In this document: positions 16,576-24,993 of the stretch, piece after piece
How positions within the stretch are numbered: position 1 is the stretch's first letter
Layout of the letters: every line of letters begins with the position of its first letter
Assembly: GCA_003242685.1 (NCBI GenBank)
Contig: QGVD01000046.1
Location: 1-30,419 of the forward strand
From: Pseudomonadota bacterium
Lineage (GTDB): Bacteria; Pseudomonadota; Gammaproteobacteria; Steroidobacterales; Steroidobacteraceae
Direction: 5' to 3'
DNA: 30,419 nt
Position numbers and translations under genes: made by a program
The notes under the pieces: model-generated
What the model was told of the DNA's origin: nothing
Seen by the model: only the letters and a program-made list of their open reading frames with translations
Database searches by the model: none

Positions 16576-17124
16576 TCAGGAGTCAGGCGACTTCGCCACC
16601 TGTACCGGCGTCATCTGCATCGACCGCAGCTTCTCCAGGTTCTGCGCGACGAAGTCCTCACGCGGCGCCAGTGCCGCGGCCCGGGCGAAGTCTTCCGTCG
16701 CACCGAGCGCGTTCTGCGACAGGAAGTGCATCACGGCGCGGTTCGAGTACGCCATCGCGAGCGTCCTGCTGGCGGAGGAGCGCGTGCTCAGCTCCGTGGA
16801 GAACCGTCTTTCCAGCTTCGCGGCGTGCACGGCCTCGTCGCAGGCGGCGCGCGCCTCGGCCCGGTGTCCGAGCGCGGCGTGCGCGACGCAGAGGTTGATG
16901 GCGGTCGCCGCCTTGTGGCGCTCGGAGCCGCGCGCTGCGATCGCAGCGAGCCCTCCCTGGTAATCGCCGGCGACGATCGCCTCGCCGCCGGGCGCGTCCT
17001 GGAACGCCGCCAGCACGAAGCGCTTCGCGGGCGCCGCGGATGCGGTCGCCGTGAGGAGCAGCGACGCGGCAACTGCGGCACCGACCGACTTCACGAATCC
17101 AATCTTGTCCTTGAAGAAGTACAT
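16576..17124 (-). CDS. Exported TPR-like protein
   Basis: 182 residues from the ATG at 17124, which has GGGAG nine bases upstream; a start at 17172 is also open but would bury the signal peptide. The N-terminus (KIGFVKSVGAAVAASLLLTATASA) is a signal peptide with cleavage near ASAAPAK. Residues about 75-165 carry two or three helix pairs of TPR type (AINLCVAHAALGHRAEARAACDEAV; AYSNRAVMHFLSQNALGATEDFARAAAL). No catalytic motif is seen. It is probably periplasmic and scaffold-like; function unknown. It lies downstream of the LysR gene on the same strand, 121 bp apart. Confidence 0.8.
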   Translation of the reverse strand: MYFFKDKIGFVKSVGAAVAASLLLTATASAAPAKRFVLAAFQDAPGGEAIVAGDYQGGLAAIAARGSERHKAATAINLCVAHAALGHRAEARAACDEAVHAAKLERRFSTELSTRSSASRTLAMAYSNRAVMHFLSQNALGATEDFARAAALAPREDFVAQNLEKLRSMQMTPVQVAKSPDS

Positions 17125-17245
17125 TTCTGCGATCTCCCGTGTGACTTCCCGTTGCAACGTCCGGATGTCCATCTCACCGGACTGGGCGTCACGATAGGAA
17201 TCGCGGAGCGATCAGACAAACGAAAAGATTTCGGCGGACGGATGA

Positions 17246-18145
17246 TCAGCGCTCATCGTTCGCCGCGAACTGCGCGAGCGCCCAGCTCGTGAGCGCCTTC
17301 ACTTCGGGACGGTCCGCGTCCTCGAAGCGATTCACGAGGAAATATGTGTCGCGCGTCGCAAGTTCGAGCGGAAAGATCTGCACCAGTGCACCAGAGCGGA
17401 ACCACGCGCTGCAGAGCGCGCTCGGCACCAGTGCAACGCCGATGCCGCGCTCGGCGGCGCGCACGACGGCGAACATCGTGTCGAGCTCGATGACGTTCTT
17501 CGGCTCCGGAGCCTCGAGGCCGACTTCCTCGGCCCAGTTGTGCCAGGCGAAGGGACGCGTCCTGTGCACGATGAGCGCCATCTCGCGGAACACGTCGCGT
17601 CCGAGCCTGTTGACGAGCGGCGCGTGCTCGCGTGCGCAGACGGCTACGAGCTTCAGCGAGAAGAGCGGCGCGGACTGCACGCCCTGCGGCTCGGTCTCGG
17701 ACAGCAGGATCGACACGTCCGCCGTGATCGGATGCGTCGAGGGACGCGGGTCGCGCGTGTCGATCTGGATGTCGATGTCGGCGTGCTCACTGCAGAAGCT
17801 CGCGAGGCGCGGTACGAACAGCTCGCTCGCGAAGAACGGCGGCAGCAGCACGCGCAGCGTGCGCCGGCGGTGGCGGCGCGCGATCTGCGCGAGGCTCCGG
17901 TCGAGTGCCTCGAGGAGCGGCGCGATCTCGCCGAGCAGCATCCGTCCTGCACTCGTGAGCTCGAGCGCTCGCGTCCTGCGGTCGAACAGCCGGATGCCGA
18001 GGCTCTCCTCCAGCTCCCTCATCTGATGGCTCACCGCGGACGGCGTGAGTGCCAGCTCGTCCGCGGCGGTCTTGAAGCTGAGATGGCGCGCAGCAACGCA
18101 GAACGCCCGCAGATTCTTCAGCGGAGGCGGTCGCAGAAGGCGCAT
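17246..18145 (-). CDS. LysR-family transcriptional regulator
   Basis: 299 residues from the ATG at 18145; the longer upstream frame to 18355 is arginine-rich and not family-like. The winged helix-turn-helix spans residues about 8-65 (LKNLRAFCVAARHLSFKTAA, SAVSHQMRELEESLG, LFDRRTRALELTSAG). The effector domain runs from about 90 to 295 with two Rossmann-like lobes. The N-terminal pattern is closest to the GcvA-like subgroup. The target is unknown: divergent sequence 18146-18616 holds no confident gene, so it may control itself, or act elsewhere. A TTGCA-AG-TTGCA direct repeat about 40-55 bp upstream of the start is a candidate site. Confidence 0.93.
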   Translation of the reverse strand: MRLLRPPPLKNLRAFCVAARHLSFKTAADELALTPSAVSHQMRELEESLGIRLFDRRTRALELTSAGRMLLGEIAPLLEALDRSLAQIARRHRRRTLRVLLPPFFASELFVPRLASFCSEHADIDIQIDTRDPRPSTHPITADVSILLSETEPQGVQSAPLFSLKLVAVCAREHAPLVNRLGRDVFREMALIVHRTRPFAWHNWAEEVGLEAPEPKNVIELDTMFAVVRAAERGIGVALVPSALCSAWFRSGALVQIFPLELATRDTYFLVNRFEDADRPEVKALTSWALAQFAANDER

Positions 18146-18616
18146 GGTTGTCGTCGTGGCGACATTCGTCACACGCCCGAGTTGCAAGTTGCATGCCCTG
18201 CGCGGCAGCGGGCTCGCGGCGCGCCGAATGCGTGATCTCCGTCGCGAAAGCGGACGTTGCGAGCCGTTCGGTGGCGCGCTGCATGCACTGCTCCAGCGCA
18301 ACGCTGCACGTCGCTGCGCTCGATCTGTGCGACGGATCGGCGCGTGCGCACGCACCGGTACGAGTGCAGATCCTCGTCCGGCCGCTCACTCTCCGTGCAC
18401 GCCGGTCATGGCAGTCCGGGCACACGACGTGCGTGCATCGAAGGCAGGGCGTTGCCTTCGGCGTGCGACGACCCCTTCGGAAGACCGCTTAGGCGCGCCG
18501 AGAAGGCGGCGAGCGCCGGCTTCCAGCGGACGGCGACCGGATGCGTGTCCGCAGCCTTGGCAAGCGCGGGGATCGTCCCAATGATGTGGCCAGCGACTCG
18601 GGTCGAGTGACGAGAC
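18146..18616. other. 471-bp region with no convincing gene
   Basis: This lies between divergent lysR and cbpA starts. Short open frames exist on both strands, but none has a ribosome-binding site together with protein-like composition. Visible elements are a direct repeat TTGCA-AG-TTGCA near 18183-18194 and several GC-rich dyads. No heat-shock promoter for cbpA and no terminator were recognised. Confidence 0.5.
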
Positions 18617-19564
18617 ATGGAATACCGGGACTACTACCAGATGCTCGGTGTGCCGCGAAACGCCACGGCCGAAGAGATCAAGAAGGCCTACCGGCGGCTC
18701 GCGCGCAAGTACCACCCGGACGTCAGCAAGGAGCCGAACGCGGAAGAGAAGTTCAAGGAGATCCAGGAGGCCTACGAGGTCCTCAAGGACCCGGAGAAGC
18801 GTGCGGCCTACGACCAGCTCGGCAGCCAGTGGAAGGCCGGTCAGCAGTTCCGGCCGCCGCCCGACTGGGGAAGCGGCTTCGAATTCAGCACGTCGGGCTT
18901 CGGCGACGGGGCGTTCGAAGACCTGGGATTCAGCGACTTCTTCTCGACTCTGTTCGGCAGCCGCAGCCCCTTCGGACGTGCGGCGGGTGCACGCGCGCGC
19001 CCCGGGCGCGATCACCACGCGCGCATCGACATCGATCTCGAGGAAGCGTTCTCGGGTGTGACGCGCGTGCTGGAGCTGCAGCGCCCGGAGCTCGGTCCGG
19101 ACGGACGGGTGCAGCTTCACAAGCGCACGGTGCGCGTCTCGATTCCAGCCGGCGTGACCGACGGCCAGCACCTGCGGCTCGCCGGTCAGGGTGAGCCTGC
19201 GATCGGCGGCGGACGCGCGGGCGATCTCTATCTCGAAGTGCACATCCGGCCGCACCGGCTCTATCAGGTGGACGGCCGGGACGTCACGCTGACGCTCCCC
19301 GTGGCTCCGTGGGAGGCGGCTCTCGGTGCGACCGTCACCGTGCCCACTCTCGGCGGGCCGGTGGAAATGCGTATTCCCGCTGGCGCGCAGTCCGGGCAGA
19401 AACTGCGGCTGCGCGGCCGCGGACTTCCCGGGCAGCCTCCGGGCGACCAGTACGTGCTGCTGAAGGTGGTGCTGCCTCCGGCCGACACGCCGCGTGCGCG
19501 CGAGCTGTACGCTCAGATGCAGCGCGAGCTCGGCTTCGACCCGCGCGCCGATCTCACGAGGTGA
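18617..19564 (+). CDS. cbpA: CbpA-type DnaJ-class co-chaperone
   Basis: 315 residues. The J domain covers 3-70 with HPD at 33-35, which stimulates DnaK ATPase. A Gly/Phe-rich stretch (about 75-125, GSGFEFSTSGFGDG) follows, then two C-terminal beta-sandwich client-binding domains (about 130-300), with no CxxCxGxG zinc region. That makes it a CbpA-type (class II) J protein, which in E. coli also binds curved DNA. The length matches E. coli CbpA (306). The gene immediately downstream encodes a CbpM-like inhibitor, 4 bp away, the usual arrangement. The start MEYRDYY is the family N-terminus. Confidence 0.95.
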   Translation: MEYRDYYQMLGVPRNATAEEIKKAYRRLARKYHPDVSKEPNAEEKFKEIQEAYEVLKDPEKRAAYDQLGSQWKAGQQFRPPPDWGSGFEFSTSGFGDGAFEDLGFSDFFSTLFGSRSPFGRAAGARARPGRDHHARIDIDLEEAFSGVTRVLELQRPELGPDGRVQLHKRTVRVSIPAGVTDGQHLRLAGQGEPAIGGGRAGDLYLEVHIRPHRLYQVDGRDVTLTLPVAPWEAALGATVTVPTLGGPVEMRIPAGAQSGQKLRLRGRGLPGQPPGDQYVLLKVVLPPADTPRARELYAQMQRELGFDPRADLTR

Positions 19565-19568
19565 AGCG

Positions 19569-19943
19569 ATGAGAGATGCCATCGAGCTGCTGCAGGCCCA
19601 GCTGCTCGGCGAGAGCGACTGGATCGGCGTCGAGGACCTCTGCCGGCTGTGCAGGCTCGAGCTGACGGAAGTGATCGAGCTCGCCGAGCTCGGTGTGTTC
19701 GAGCCGCGCGGCGACGCGCCCGAGCGGTGGCTGCTGCCCGCGACGATGCTTCCGCGTCTGCGGACCGCGAGCCGTCTGATCCGCGACCTGGGCGTCAATG
19801 TCAGCGGTGCGGCGCTGGTGCTCGATCTGCTCGACATGCAGCGCGAGCTCGAGCGGCGGGTGCAGGAGCTCGAACGGCTCCTGGCGCCCCAGTCTCTCGT
19901 CGGCGAGCCGCTGATGCCCGGAGAGGAACGCGGACGGAGCTGA
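19569..19943 (+). CDS. cbpM: CbpM-like chaperone modulator
   Basis: 124 residues, close to the ~100 of CbpM. The N-terminal half is a MerR-type winged helix (DWIGVEDLCRLCRLELTEVIELAELGVFEPRG). The C-terminal half is helical with a coiled-coil (LDLLDMQRELERRVQELERLL, in shorter heptads). CbpM binds the J domain of CbpA and blocks its interaction with DnaK. The placement 4 bp after cbpA supports this. The C-terminal tail of about 20 residues is extra. Confidence 0.88.
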   Translation: MRDAIELLQAQLLGESDWIGVEDLCRLCRLELTEVIELAELGVFEPRGDAPERWLLPATMLPRLRTASRLIRDLGVNVSGAALVLDLLDMQRELERRVQELERLLAPQSLVGEPLMPGEERGRS

Positions 19944-19947
19944 GCGG

Positions 19948-20574
19948 CTACTGACCGAAACGCTCGGCTTCGCCTGCCAGATAGGCTTCTTCCTCCGGCG
20001 TGCTCGGCCGGCCGAGCACCGCATTACGGTGCGGAAAGCGGCCGAAGCGCGCGATGATCTGACGGTGCATCTCGGCCGCCTTCAGGGCCTCCTCGAATCC
20101 CCAGCGAAGGGGCTCGGGCGCCTCGGCAAGGAGGCGGCGGAACGCCACGACCGACTCCTCCTGGATGTCATGCGACTCGGCGTGCTGCAGCGGCATGTAG
20201 AAGAACAGCCGCTCCACGGGATCGAGCGCGGCGTCCGCACCGACCTGCATGCCGGTGAGCGCCAGCTCCAGCGCCTGTGCGTCGTACGCAAAGGCGCGCG
20301 CGGTGCCGCGGAACGCATTCCGCGGGAACTGATCGAGCAGGACGATGAGGCTCAGGCGCCTGCGCGGACTGTCCGCCCAGTGCGCCAGCTCTCCGGCCGC
20401 GGCCCGCTCGATCAGCGCACCGAAGCGCGACCGGATCTCCGCATCGCGTCTGCGCTGCCGCTCGACGTCGCCGTCACCGAACCAGAAGCGCATACGCTGC
20501 TCGAGGCCGGCGGGTGACAGTGGCAGGCGACCGAACCAGAACTCGCGTATCTGACGGGCCTCGTCCATGTGCAC
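19948..20574 (-). CDS. DUF924-family protein
   Basis: 208 residues, the usual length for this family. The hallmark stretches are IREFWFG near the N-terminus, RLSLIVLLDQFPRNAFRGTARAFA (shown in family alignments) at about 73-95, RLFFYMPLQHAE, and a final FGRFPHRNAVLGRPSTPEE. The family forms an all-helical TPR-like fold of unknown function and is probably cytosolic. The start may be Met1 (20574) or Met3 (20568). The 3' end is 4 bp from the cbpM stop on the other strand. The upstream neighbour ends 7 bp before this start, so the two are probably one transcript. Confidence 0.92.
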   Translation of the reverse strand: MHMDEARQIREFWFGRLPLSPAGLEQRMRFWFGDGDVERQRRRDAEIRSRFGALIERAAAGELAHWADSPRRRLSLIVLLDQFPRNAFRGTARAFAYDAQALELALTGMQVGADAALDPVERLFFYMPLQHAESHDIQEESVVAFRRLLAEAPEPLRWGFEEALKAAEMHRQIIARFGRFPHRNAVLGRPSTPEEEAYLAGEAERFGQ

Positions 20575-20581
20575 GAGGATA

Positions 20582-21649
20582 TCAGCCGGCTTCGCCCGGG
20601 CCCGAAGCCGCGTGTCCCTGCTGCAGAGCGTGCGGTCGCGGTCCCCGCGGCGGCGCCATCCGTTCGCCGCGCAGCCGGCGTGCCATCCAGCGCAGTATCG
20701 GTTCCACGTCGAGGTTGCGCGGCAGAAGCACCGGAAGGCGCGGCACGAGCCTGCCCTCCAGGCACTTCGCCACGGCGAACGTGAACGTGTAGTACGGCTC
20801 CTGGCCCATGCGCAGGTCGCTGATCAGCACCTGGTCGCCGCGCCCGGTCATCGCGAAGAACCCGCGGCTGAACCACGCCACGCGCGCCACGTGCCAGTCG
20901 TCGCGGAGGCGCTCGTAGAGCGCGAGGTTGCGCGGGAAGCGATCGAGATCGACCTGGCGGTCGGTGTCGAGCAGCGAATAGAAGCCTTCATAGTAGTGTT
21001 CGCCCTCGATCGCGACCACGCGCCAGAGAACGGTGTTGAACGCCGTCGGCGTCGCGAGCACCCGCTCCGCGCGGATGCCCTGCGCCGCGAGCGACTCGTG
21101 CACCACGCCGTACACGTACTGCTGGGCGACGAAGCTCCAGGCGAGATACGCGTTCGCGAGCACGAGGCCGGCGAGGTTCCACCGCCGTCCACGATCTCCG
21201 CGCAGCGCCACGGCGCCCGCGAGCCCCACGAGGAGCGGCAGCGTGCAGAGCGGATCGATGATGAAGATGCTGCCGACGCCGAAGGGCCGGTCAGTGAACG
21301 GCAGCGCGAGCTGCGTGCCGTAGACCGTCATCACGTCGAGCAGCGGGTGCGTGATGAGCGCCAGCCAGACGGCGAGCCACCATCGTCTGTAGCGGTCGAG
21401 CTCGCCGTGCAGCCGGGCGGCGACCCAGGCGATGAGTGGAGCAGTGAGCGTCAGGTAGAAGAGAGCGTGGCTCTCGGCCCGGTGGTACGTGACGTTGCGG
21501 ACCGGATCGCCGTGATCGATGAAGGCGTCGAGATCGGGCAGAGTGCCGCAGATGCCGCCCCAGAGCGCGGCCTTCCACAGCCTCGTCCGCCGGCCCATGA
21601 CGGCGACGCCGACGGCGGAGCCGAGTGCGAACTGAGTGAGCGAGTCCAT
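20582..21649 (-). CDS. DUF457-type membrane-bound metal-dependent hydrolase
   Basis: 355 residues from the ATG at 21649 (MDSLTQFALGSAVGVAVMG is the family N-terminus; 14 upstream codons are open). Candidate metal ligands lie in LPDLDAFIDHGD, HRAESHALFY and LITHPLLDVMT, typical of the YbcI/YdjM group of LexA-regulated hydrolases in E. coli. Four or more hydrophobic segments occupy the first 200 residues; a soluble C-terminal part of about 150 residues follows. The end is Arg/Pro-rich. No LexA box was seen upstream. The substrate is unknown. Confidence 0.88.
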   Translation of the reverse strand: MDSLTQFALGSAVGVAVMGRRTRLWKAALWGGICGTLPDLDAFIDHGDPVRNVTYHRAESHALFYLTLTAPLIAWVAARLHGELDRYRRWWLAVWLALITHPLLDVMTVYGTQLALPFTDRPFGVGSIFIIDPLCTLPLLVGLAGAVALRGDRGRRWNLAGLVLANAYLAWSFVAQQYVYGVVHESLAAQGIRAERVLATPTAFNTVLWRVVAIEGEHYYEGFYSLLDTDRQVDLDRFPRNLALYERLRDDWHVARVAWFSRGFFAMTGRGDQVLISDLRMGQEPYYTFTFAVAKCLEGRLVPRLPVLLPRNLDVEPILRWMARRLRGERMAPPRGPRPHALQQGHAASGPGEAG

Positions 21650-21689
21650 GCGAGACCGGAGTCTACAGCCTCGCTCGTTCGTCTCCGGC

Positions 21690-21720
21690 ACCCTCTCTCC
21701 CGGAAAAGGAGAGAGAGGGT
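21690..21720. repeat. CTCTCTCC/GGAGAGAG inverted repeat
   Basis: CTCTCTCC (21693-21700) pairs with GGAGAGAG (21708-21715) around a CGGAAAA loop and extends through ACCC/GGGT with a two-base bulge. It resembles the short palindromic intergenic elements that occur in many copies in some gammaproteobacteria; only this copy was noticed in the window. Confidence 0.45.
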
Positions 21721-21725
21721 CCGGG

Positions 21726-21758
21726 CGAGTGAGACGGCGGTCAGACCGCCGTCACTCG
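21726..21758 (-). terminator. Hairpin containing the stop codon of the 21752-22132 gene
   Basis: ACCGCCGTC (21745-21753) pairs with GACGGCGGT (21733-21741) around CAG, and the stem continues through ACTCG/CGAGT with a two-base bulge. The TGA of the minus-strand gene lies inside the stem. No T tract follows. Confidence 0.55.
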
Positions 21759-22132
21759 CAGAGGCTCTCCAGGTACCCCTGTGCCACGGGCGAGAGACGC
21801 TTGCGCGCGAGCTCCCGCGCCTTGGGCGCGTCCACAATGTACTCGAGCGGCCCCGAGACCAGCATCTGCCGGATCCGCGGATGCTTGGCGGAAGCTCGAG
21901 CCATCTTGTTGAGGACGGTGAAGCCGCGGTTGATCTTCTGGCGCGGCACCCGGTTCTGTTCAATCGACCGGGCGAGGTACTGGCCGAAGCGGGCGAAGAG
22001 GAAGTAGTCGTCGTCGCCTACCTGAAAACGCGCTTCGGCAAAGAAGTCGGGGAAGTTCTTCTCGAGATACTGAGTAACGCTTTGAAGACGGGGCCCAGGG
22101 TCGCTGTCAGTCGACGCTTTGCGCTTCTTCAT
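21752..22132 (-). CDS. Protein of unknown function, helical, 126 residues
   Basis: The chosen start is the ATG at 22132 (MKKRKASTDSD); an earlier ATG at 22243 only adds basic, unlike sequence. The protein has no signal or membrane segment and is predicted mainly helical, with an aromatic stretch (FFAEARFQVGDDDYFLFARFGQ, about 30-51) and a basic central part (QNRVPRQKINRGFTVLNKMAR). I do not recognise a family with confidence; the spacing of acidic, aromatic and helical parts loosely recalls small DUF7674-type proteins. It lies upstream of the DUF457 gene on the same strand, with about 100 bp and two hairpins between, and is divergent from the lipoprotein at 22261. Confidence 0.65.
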   Translation of the reverse strand: MKKRKASTDSDPGPRLQSVTQYLEKNFPDFFAEARFQVGDDDYFLFARFGQYLARSIEQNRVPRQKINRGFTVLNKMARASAKHPRIRQMLVSGPLEYIVDAPKARELARKRLSPVAQGYLESLCE

Positions 22133-22260
22133 CTCGGTATCGCCACACCTCCGAGGGTCCGGACGACCATCACTGGACGTCACGAGCGGTACCACACCCC
22201 GCGACGCGGCGCGAACGTTAAGGCACGCGGGTCGCCGATGCAATACTCTCTGCGGGGAAA

Positions 22261-22704
22261 ATGCGTACCGTTCGTCTCATCGTTCTCTCTCTGACGCTCC
22301 TCGCGGCGTGCACGTCCCGCTCGACGCCCGAGGCGGAAGTGCGCGCGCTCATCGCGCGCGGTGAAGAGGCTGCCGAGGCGCGCGACACCGGGGCCGTGAT
22401 GGCGCTCGTCTCGGAGCAGTACTCGGACGAGCTCGGAAGGGACCGGCAGGCGCTGCGCAACTTCGTGCGCGGGTTCTTCCTCGTCAACCAGAGAGTCCGG
22501 CTGCTGACGCGCATCGAGAGCATCGAATTCCCCGAGGACGGGCTCGCGCGCGTGCGGCTCGTGGTCGGCATGCTCGGCACGCGCGGCGACGAGGAGGACT
22601 GGAGCTTCGCCGCCGAGCTCCACGAGCTCGACATCGAGCTGGTGCGCGAAGGCGGAGAGTGGCGGGTGCTCCACGCGCGGCGGCACCGACCGGGCGGCGC
22701 GTGA
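22261..22704 (+). CDS. Small lipoprotein, NTF2-like
   Basis: 147 residues. The signal ends LLAAC (Cys17), giving a lipoprotein. The mature part begins with a helix (EAEVRALIARGEEAAEARDTGAVMALVS) followed by strands ending in GGEWRVLHARRHR, the pattern of a cystatin/NTF2-like (SnoaL-type) fold. Function unknown. GGGGA is placed four to eight bases before the ATG, and AATACT at 22242-22247 is a possible -10 element. Its stop falls in a hairpin shared with the stop of the convergent kinase gene. Confidence 0.8.
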   Translation: MRTVRLIVLSLTLLAACTSRSTPEAEVRALIARGEEAAEARDTGAVMALVSEQYSDELGRDRQALRNFVRGFFLVNQRVRLLTRIESIEFPEDGLARVRLVVGMLGTRGDEEDWSFAAELHELDIELVREGGEWRVLHARRHRPGGA

Positions 22705-22722
22705 CGCCGACCGGCGGCGTCA
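22702..22722. terminator. Hairpin whose arms hold both convergent stop codons
   Basis: TGACGCCG (22702-22709) pairs with CGGCGTCA (22715-22722) around ACCGG. The first three bases are the stop of the plus-strand lipoprotein and the last three, read on the other strand, are the stop of the kinase. Confidence 0.5.
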
Positions 22723-24846
22723 GCGGCTGCGGTTCGCCTGAAAGCCCGCGATGAGCGCCGTGAGCTGGTCCGGCTCCACCGGCTTGATGAGGTGACGGTC
22801 GAAGCCCGCGCGGCTCGAGCGGTCGCGGTCCTCGGCCTGGCCGTAGCCCGTCACGGCGATGAGGAACGTATGCCGCGTCTCGGGCGCGGCGCGCATCCGC
22901 GCGGCGAGCTCGTAGCCGTCCATGCCCGGCATTCCGATGTCGAGCAGGGCAATGTCGGGACGGAAGACGCGTGCGATCTCGAGCGCCTGCGTCGCTTCGA
23001 ACGCGACCCGCACCTGATGGCCTTCCATCTCGAGCATGAGGCCGAGCGTTTCGGCGGCGTCGACGTTGTCGTCGACGACCAGAACGCGGCAGCGGCCGCC
23101 TGCTCCCGTCGGCTCGTCGGTGCGTGAGCTCCCGCCTGAATGCGGCTCGCCCGCGGCCGGCAGCCGCACGGAGAACTCGCTGCCGAGTCCCGGTCCGGCG
23201 CTCGCGGCGTGCACGCTTCCGCCGTGCAGCTCGACGAGGCTGCGCACGAGAGCGAGCCCTATGCCGAGCCCGCCCTTCGCCCGGTCGAGACTGCGCTCGT
23301 CCTGTGTGAACAGCTCGAAGACGTGCGGGAGGAGCTCGGGGCTTATCCCCATGCCGTTGTCGCGCACGCGGATCACCACTTCCGAGCCCGCCGGCTCCGC
23401 GCTGACCTGGATCCACCCGCCGTCCTCGGTGTACTTGGCGGCGTTGTCGAGAAGGTTACCGATCACCTGCGTGAGGCGCGTCGCGTCGGCGTACACCCGG
23501 AGCGGCGCGGGCGGAAGGCTCACGGTCAGACGGTGGCGGCGCGACTCGATCAGCGGCCGGACGGTCTCGATCGCATTGTGGATGATCGGCGCGAGCTCGA
23601 GCCGCTCCTTCTTGAGGAGGATCTTGCCGCGCGTGACGCGCGAGACGTCGAGCAGGTCGTCGATGAGGCGCGCCATGTGCGTGACCTGACGACCGACCAT
23701 CTCGCCGATGCGGGTGAGGCGCTCGTCGTCGCCGCCCAGCCGCTCGAGCAGATGCGCGGAGTTCATGAGCGGGGCGAGCGGGTTGCGCAGCTCGTGGGCG
23801 AGCATGGCGAGGAACTCGTCCTTGCGCCGGTCCGCCTCCTTGAGCGCCTCGGCGTTGCGGCGGCGCTCGGTGATGTCGACGTGGACGCCGTTGATGCGCA
23901 CCGCCCGTCCCGAAGCATCGCGCTCCACGCGGCCTCGCACCTCGAGCCAGCGCAGCTCGCCGTCCGTGCGCAGGATCCTGAACTCGTCGCGGAATTCCAC
24001 GACGTTGCCCTGACACCCGTTGATCACGGGCAGGACGGTCTCGCGAATGCGCGGCGCATCCTCGGGATGCACGTAGGAGAGCCAGGCGTCGGCGCCGGCT
24101 TCCAGCACCGACGGCTCGGTGCCGTAGAGGCGCGCGAGCTCGTGTGTGACGCGTACCTCTCCCGATACGACGTCCCAGTCGAACACACCCATGTGTCCGG
24201 CTGAAAGTCCGAGGTCCAGCCAGTCGCGGTGCTGGCGCAGTCGCTCGTCGGTGGTGCTCAGCGCTTCGCGGAGCCTGCTGCACTCGAGCTGCGGTGCCGC
24301 CGCCTCCGAGCGCGCGAGAGCGAGCTCACGCTGCAGGGCGAGGTGCGCGGTGAGAGAGTCACCCAGATCCCGCAGCAGCTCGGCGTCGGCGGCCGACCAC
24401 GTCCTGGGCTTCGAATCGAAGACGATGAGCGCGCAGCGAGCGCGCGGCGTCGTCTCCGCGAGAAGTGCACACGCGAGGGCGATGACGGGCTCGGCGTCGG
24501 CTGAGTCAGCGGTGAATACCGGCGCGAGCTGCGCGTCGGCTCGCACGTCGGGCACGAGCAGCGTGTGCACACCGTCGCGCGCACGGTGCGACAGGATCTC
24601 CAGCGCGGCGGCGAAGCGGGGCGCGGCGGTACGGTCGGCGCCGACGACGGAGGCGACCGCCGGCTGATGCTCGTCCAGAAGGAACACCGCGCCTCGTGCC
24701 GCGAACGCGCACACGGCCAGACGAATCGAGCGGTTCAGAATCTCGCCTGCCGACGGGGCATCGGCCCGCGTCGGATGCCTGCTTTCGGCAGTCGCGCGAT
24801 GGGGGGAGCTGGCAGGTGCGGCACGTGCTGCACCAGAGGTTCGCAT
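22720..24846 (-). CDS. GAF-PAS hybrid sensor histidine kinase with C-terminal receiver
   Basis: 708 residues. A GAF-like sensor (about 33-172) is followed by a short coiled-coil, a PAS domain with PAC (about 207-330, ending DITERRR), HisKA with phosphoacceptor His351 in HELRNPLAP, a complete ATPase domain (N-box NLLDNAAKY, RDNGMGIS, GGLGIGLALV) and a receiver (about 586-705) with phosphoacceptor Asp636 and Lys688. No membrane segment is present, so it is cytosolic. The output is unclear because no DNA-binding domain is attached and no partner regulator is next to it. GGAGG six bases before the ATG supports the start. It lies downstream of the poly-cysteine peptide gene on the same strand, but two hairpins between suggest a separate transcript. 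Confidence 0.94.
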   Translation of the reverse strand: MRTSGAARAAPASSPHRATAESRHPTRADAPSAGEILNRSIRLAVCAFAARGAVFLLDEHQPAVASVVGADRTAAPRFAAALEILSHRARDGVHTLLVPDVRADAQLAPVFTADSADAEPVIALACALLAETTPRARCALIVFDSKPRTWSAADAELLRDLGDSLTAHLALQRELALARSEAAAPQLECSRLREALSTTDERLRQHRDWLDLGLSAGHMGVFDWDVVSGEVRVTHELARLYGTEPSVLEAGADAWLSYVHPEDAPRIRETVLPVINGCQGNVVEFRDEFRILRTDGELRWLEVRGRVERDASGRAVRINGVHVDITERRRNAEALKEADRRKDEFLAMLAHELRNPLAPLMNSAHLLERLGGDDERLTRIGEMVGRQVTHMARLIDDLLDVSRVTRGKILLKKERLELAPIIHNAIETVRPLIESRRHRLTVSLPPAPLRVYADATRLTQVIGNLLDNAAKYTEDGGWIQVSAEPAGSEVVIRVRDNGMGISPELLPHVFELFTQDERSLDRAKGGLGIGLALVRSLVELHGGSVHAASAGPGLGSEFSVRLPAAGEPHSGGSSRTDEPTGAGGRCRVLVVDDNVDAAETLGLMLEMEGHQVRVAFEATQALEIARVFRPDIALLDIGMPGMDGYELAARMRAAPETRHTFLIAVTGYGQAEDRDRSSRAGFDRHLIKPVEPDQLTALIAGFQANRSR

Positions 24847-24993
24847 CAGCGGCCTCCGGGGAATCGTTCGTCCTCGCTTCTTCGATGGCCTTTCCTTTAT
24901 GGTGCGACGGCCACCTCTCTATTCCCCCCGCGCGAAGCTTAACCCATCGGATGCCGCGCTCACACCCGTCTCGCTGCCCGCCGCGACACCGAT

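Noticed and set aside
18406..18618. Minus-strand 70-residue frame opposite the cbpA start
   Set aside because: It overlaps the cbpA start on the other strand, has no ribosome-binding site and no recognisable family.
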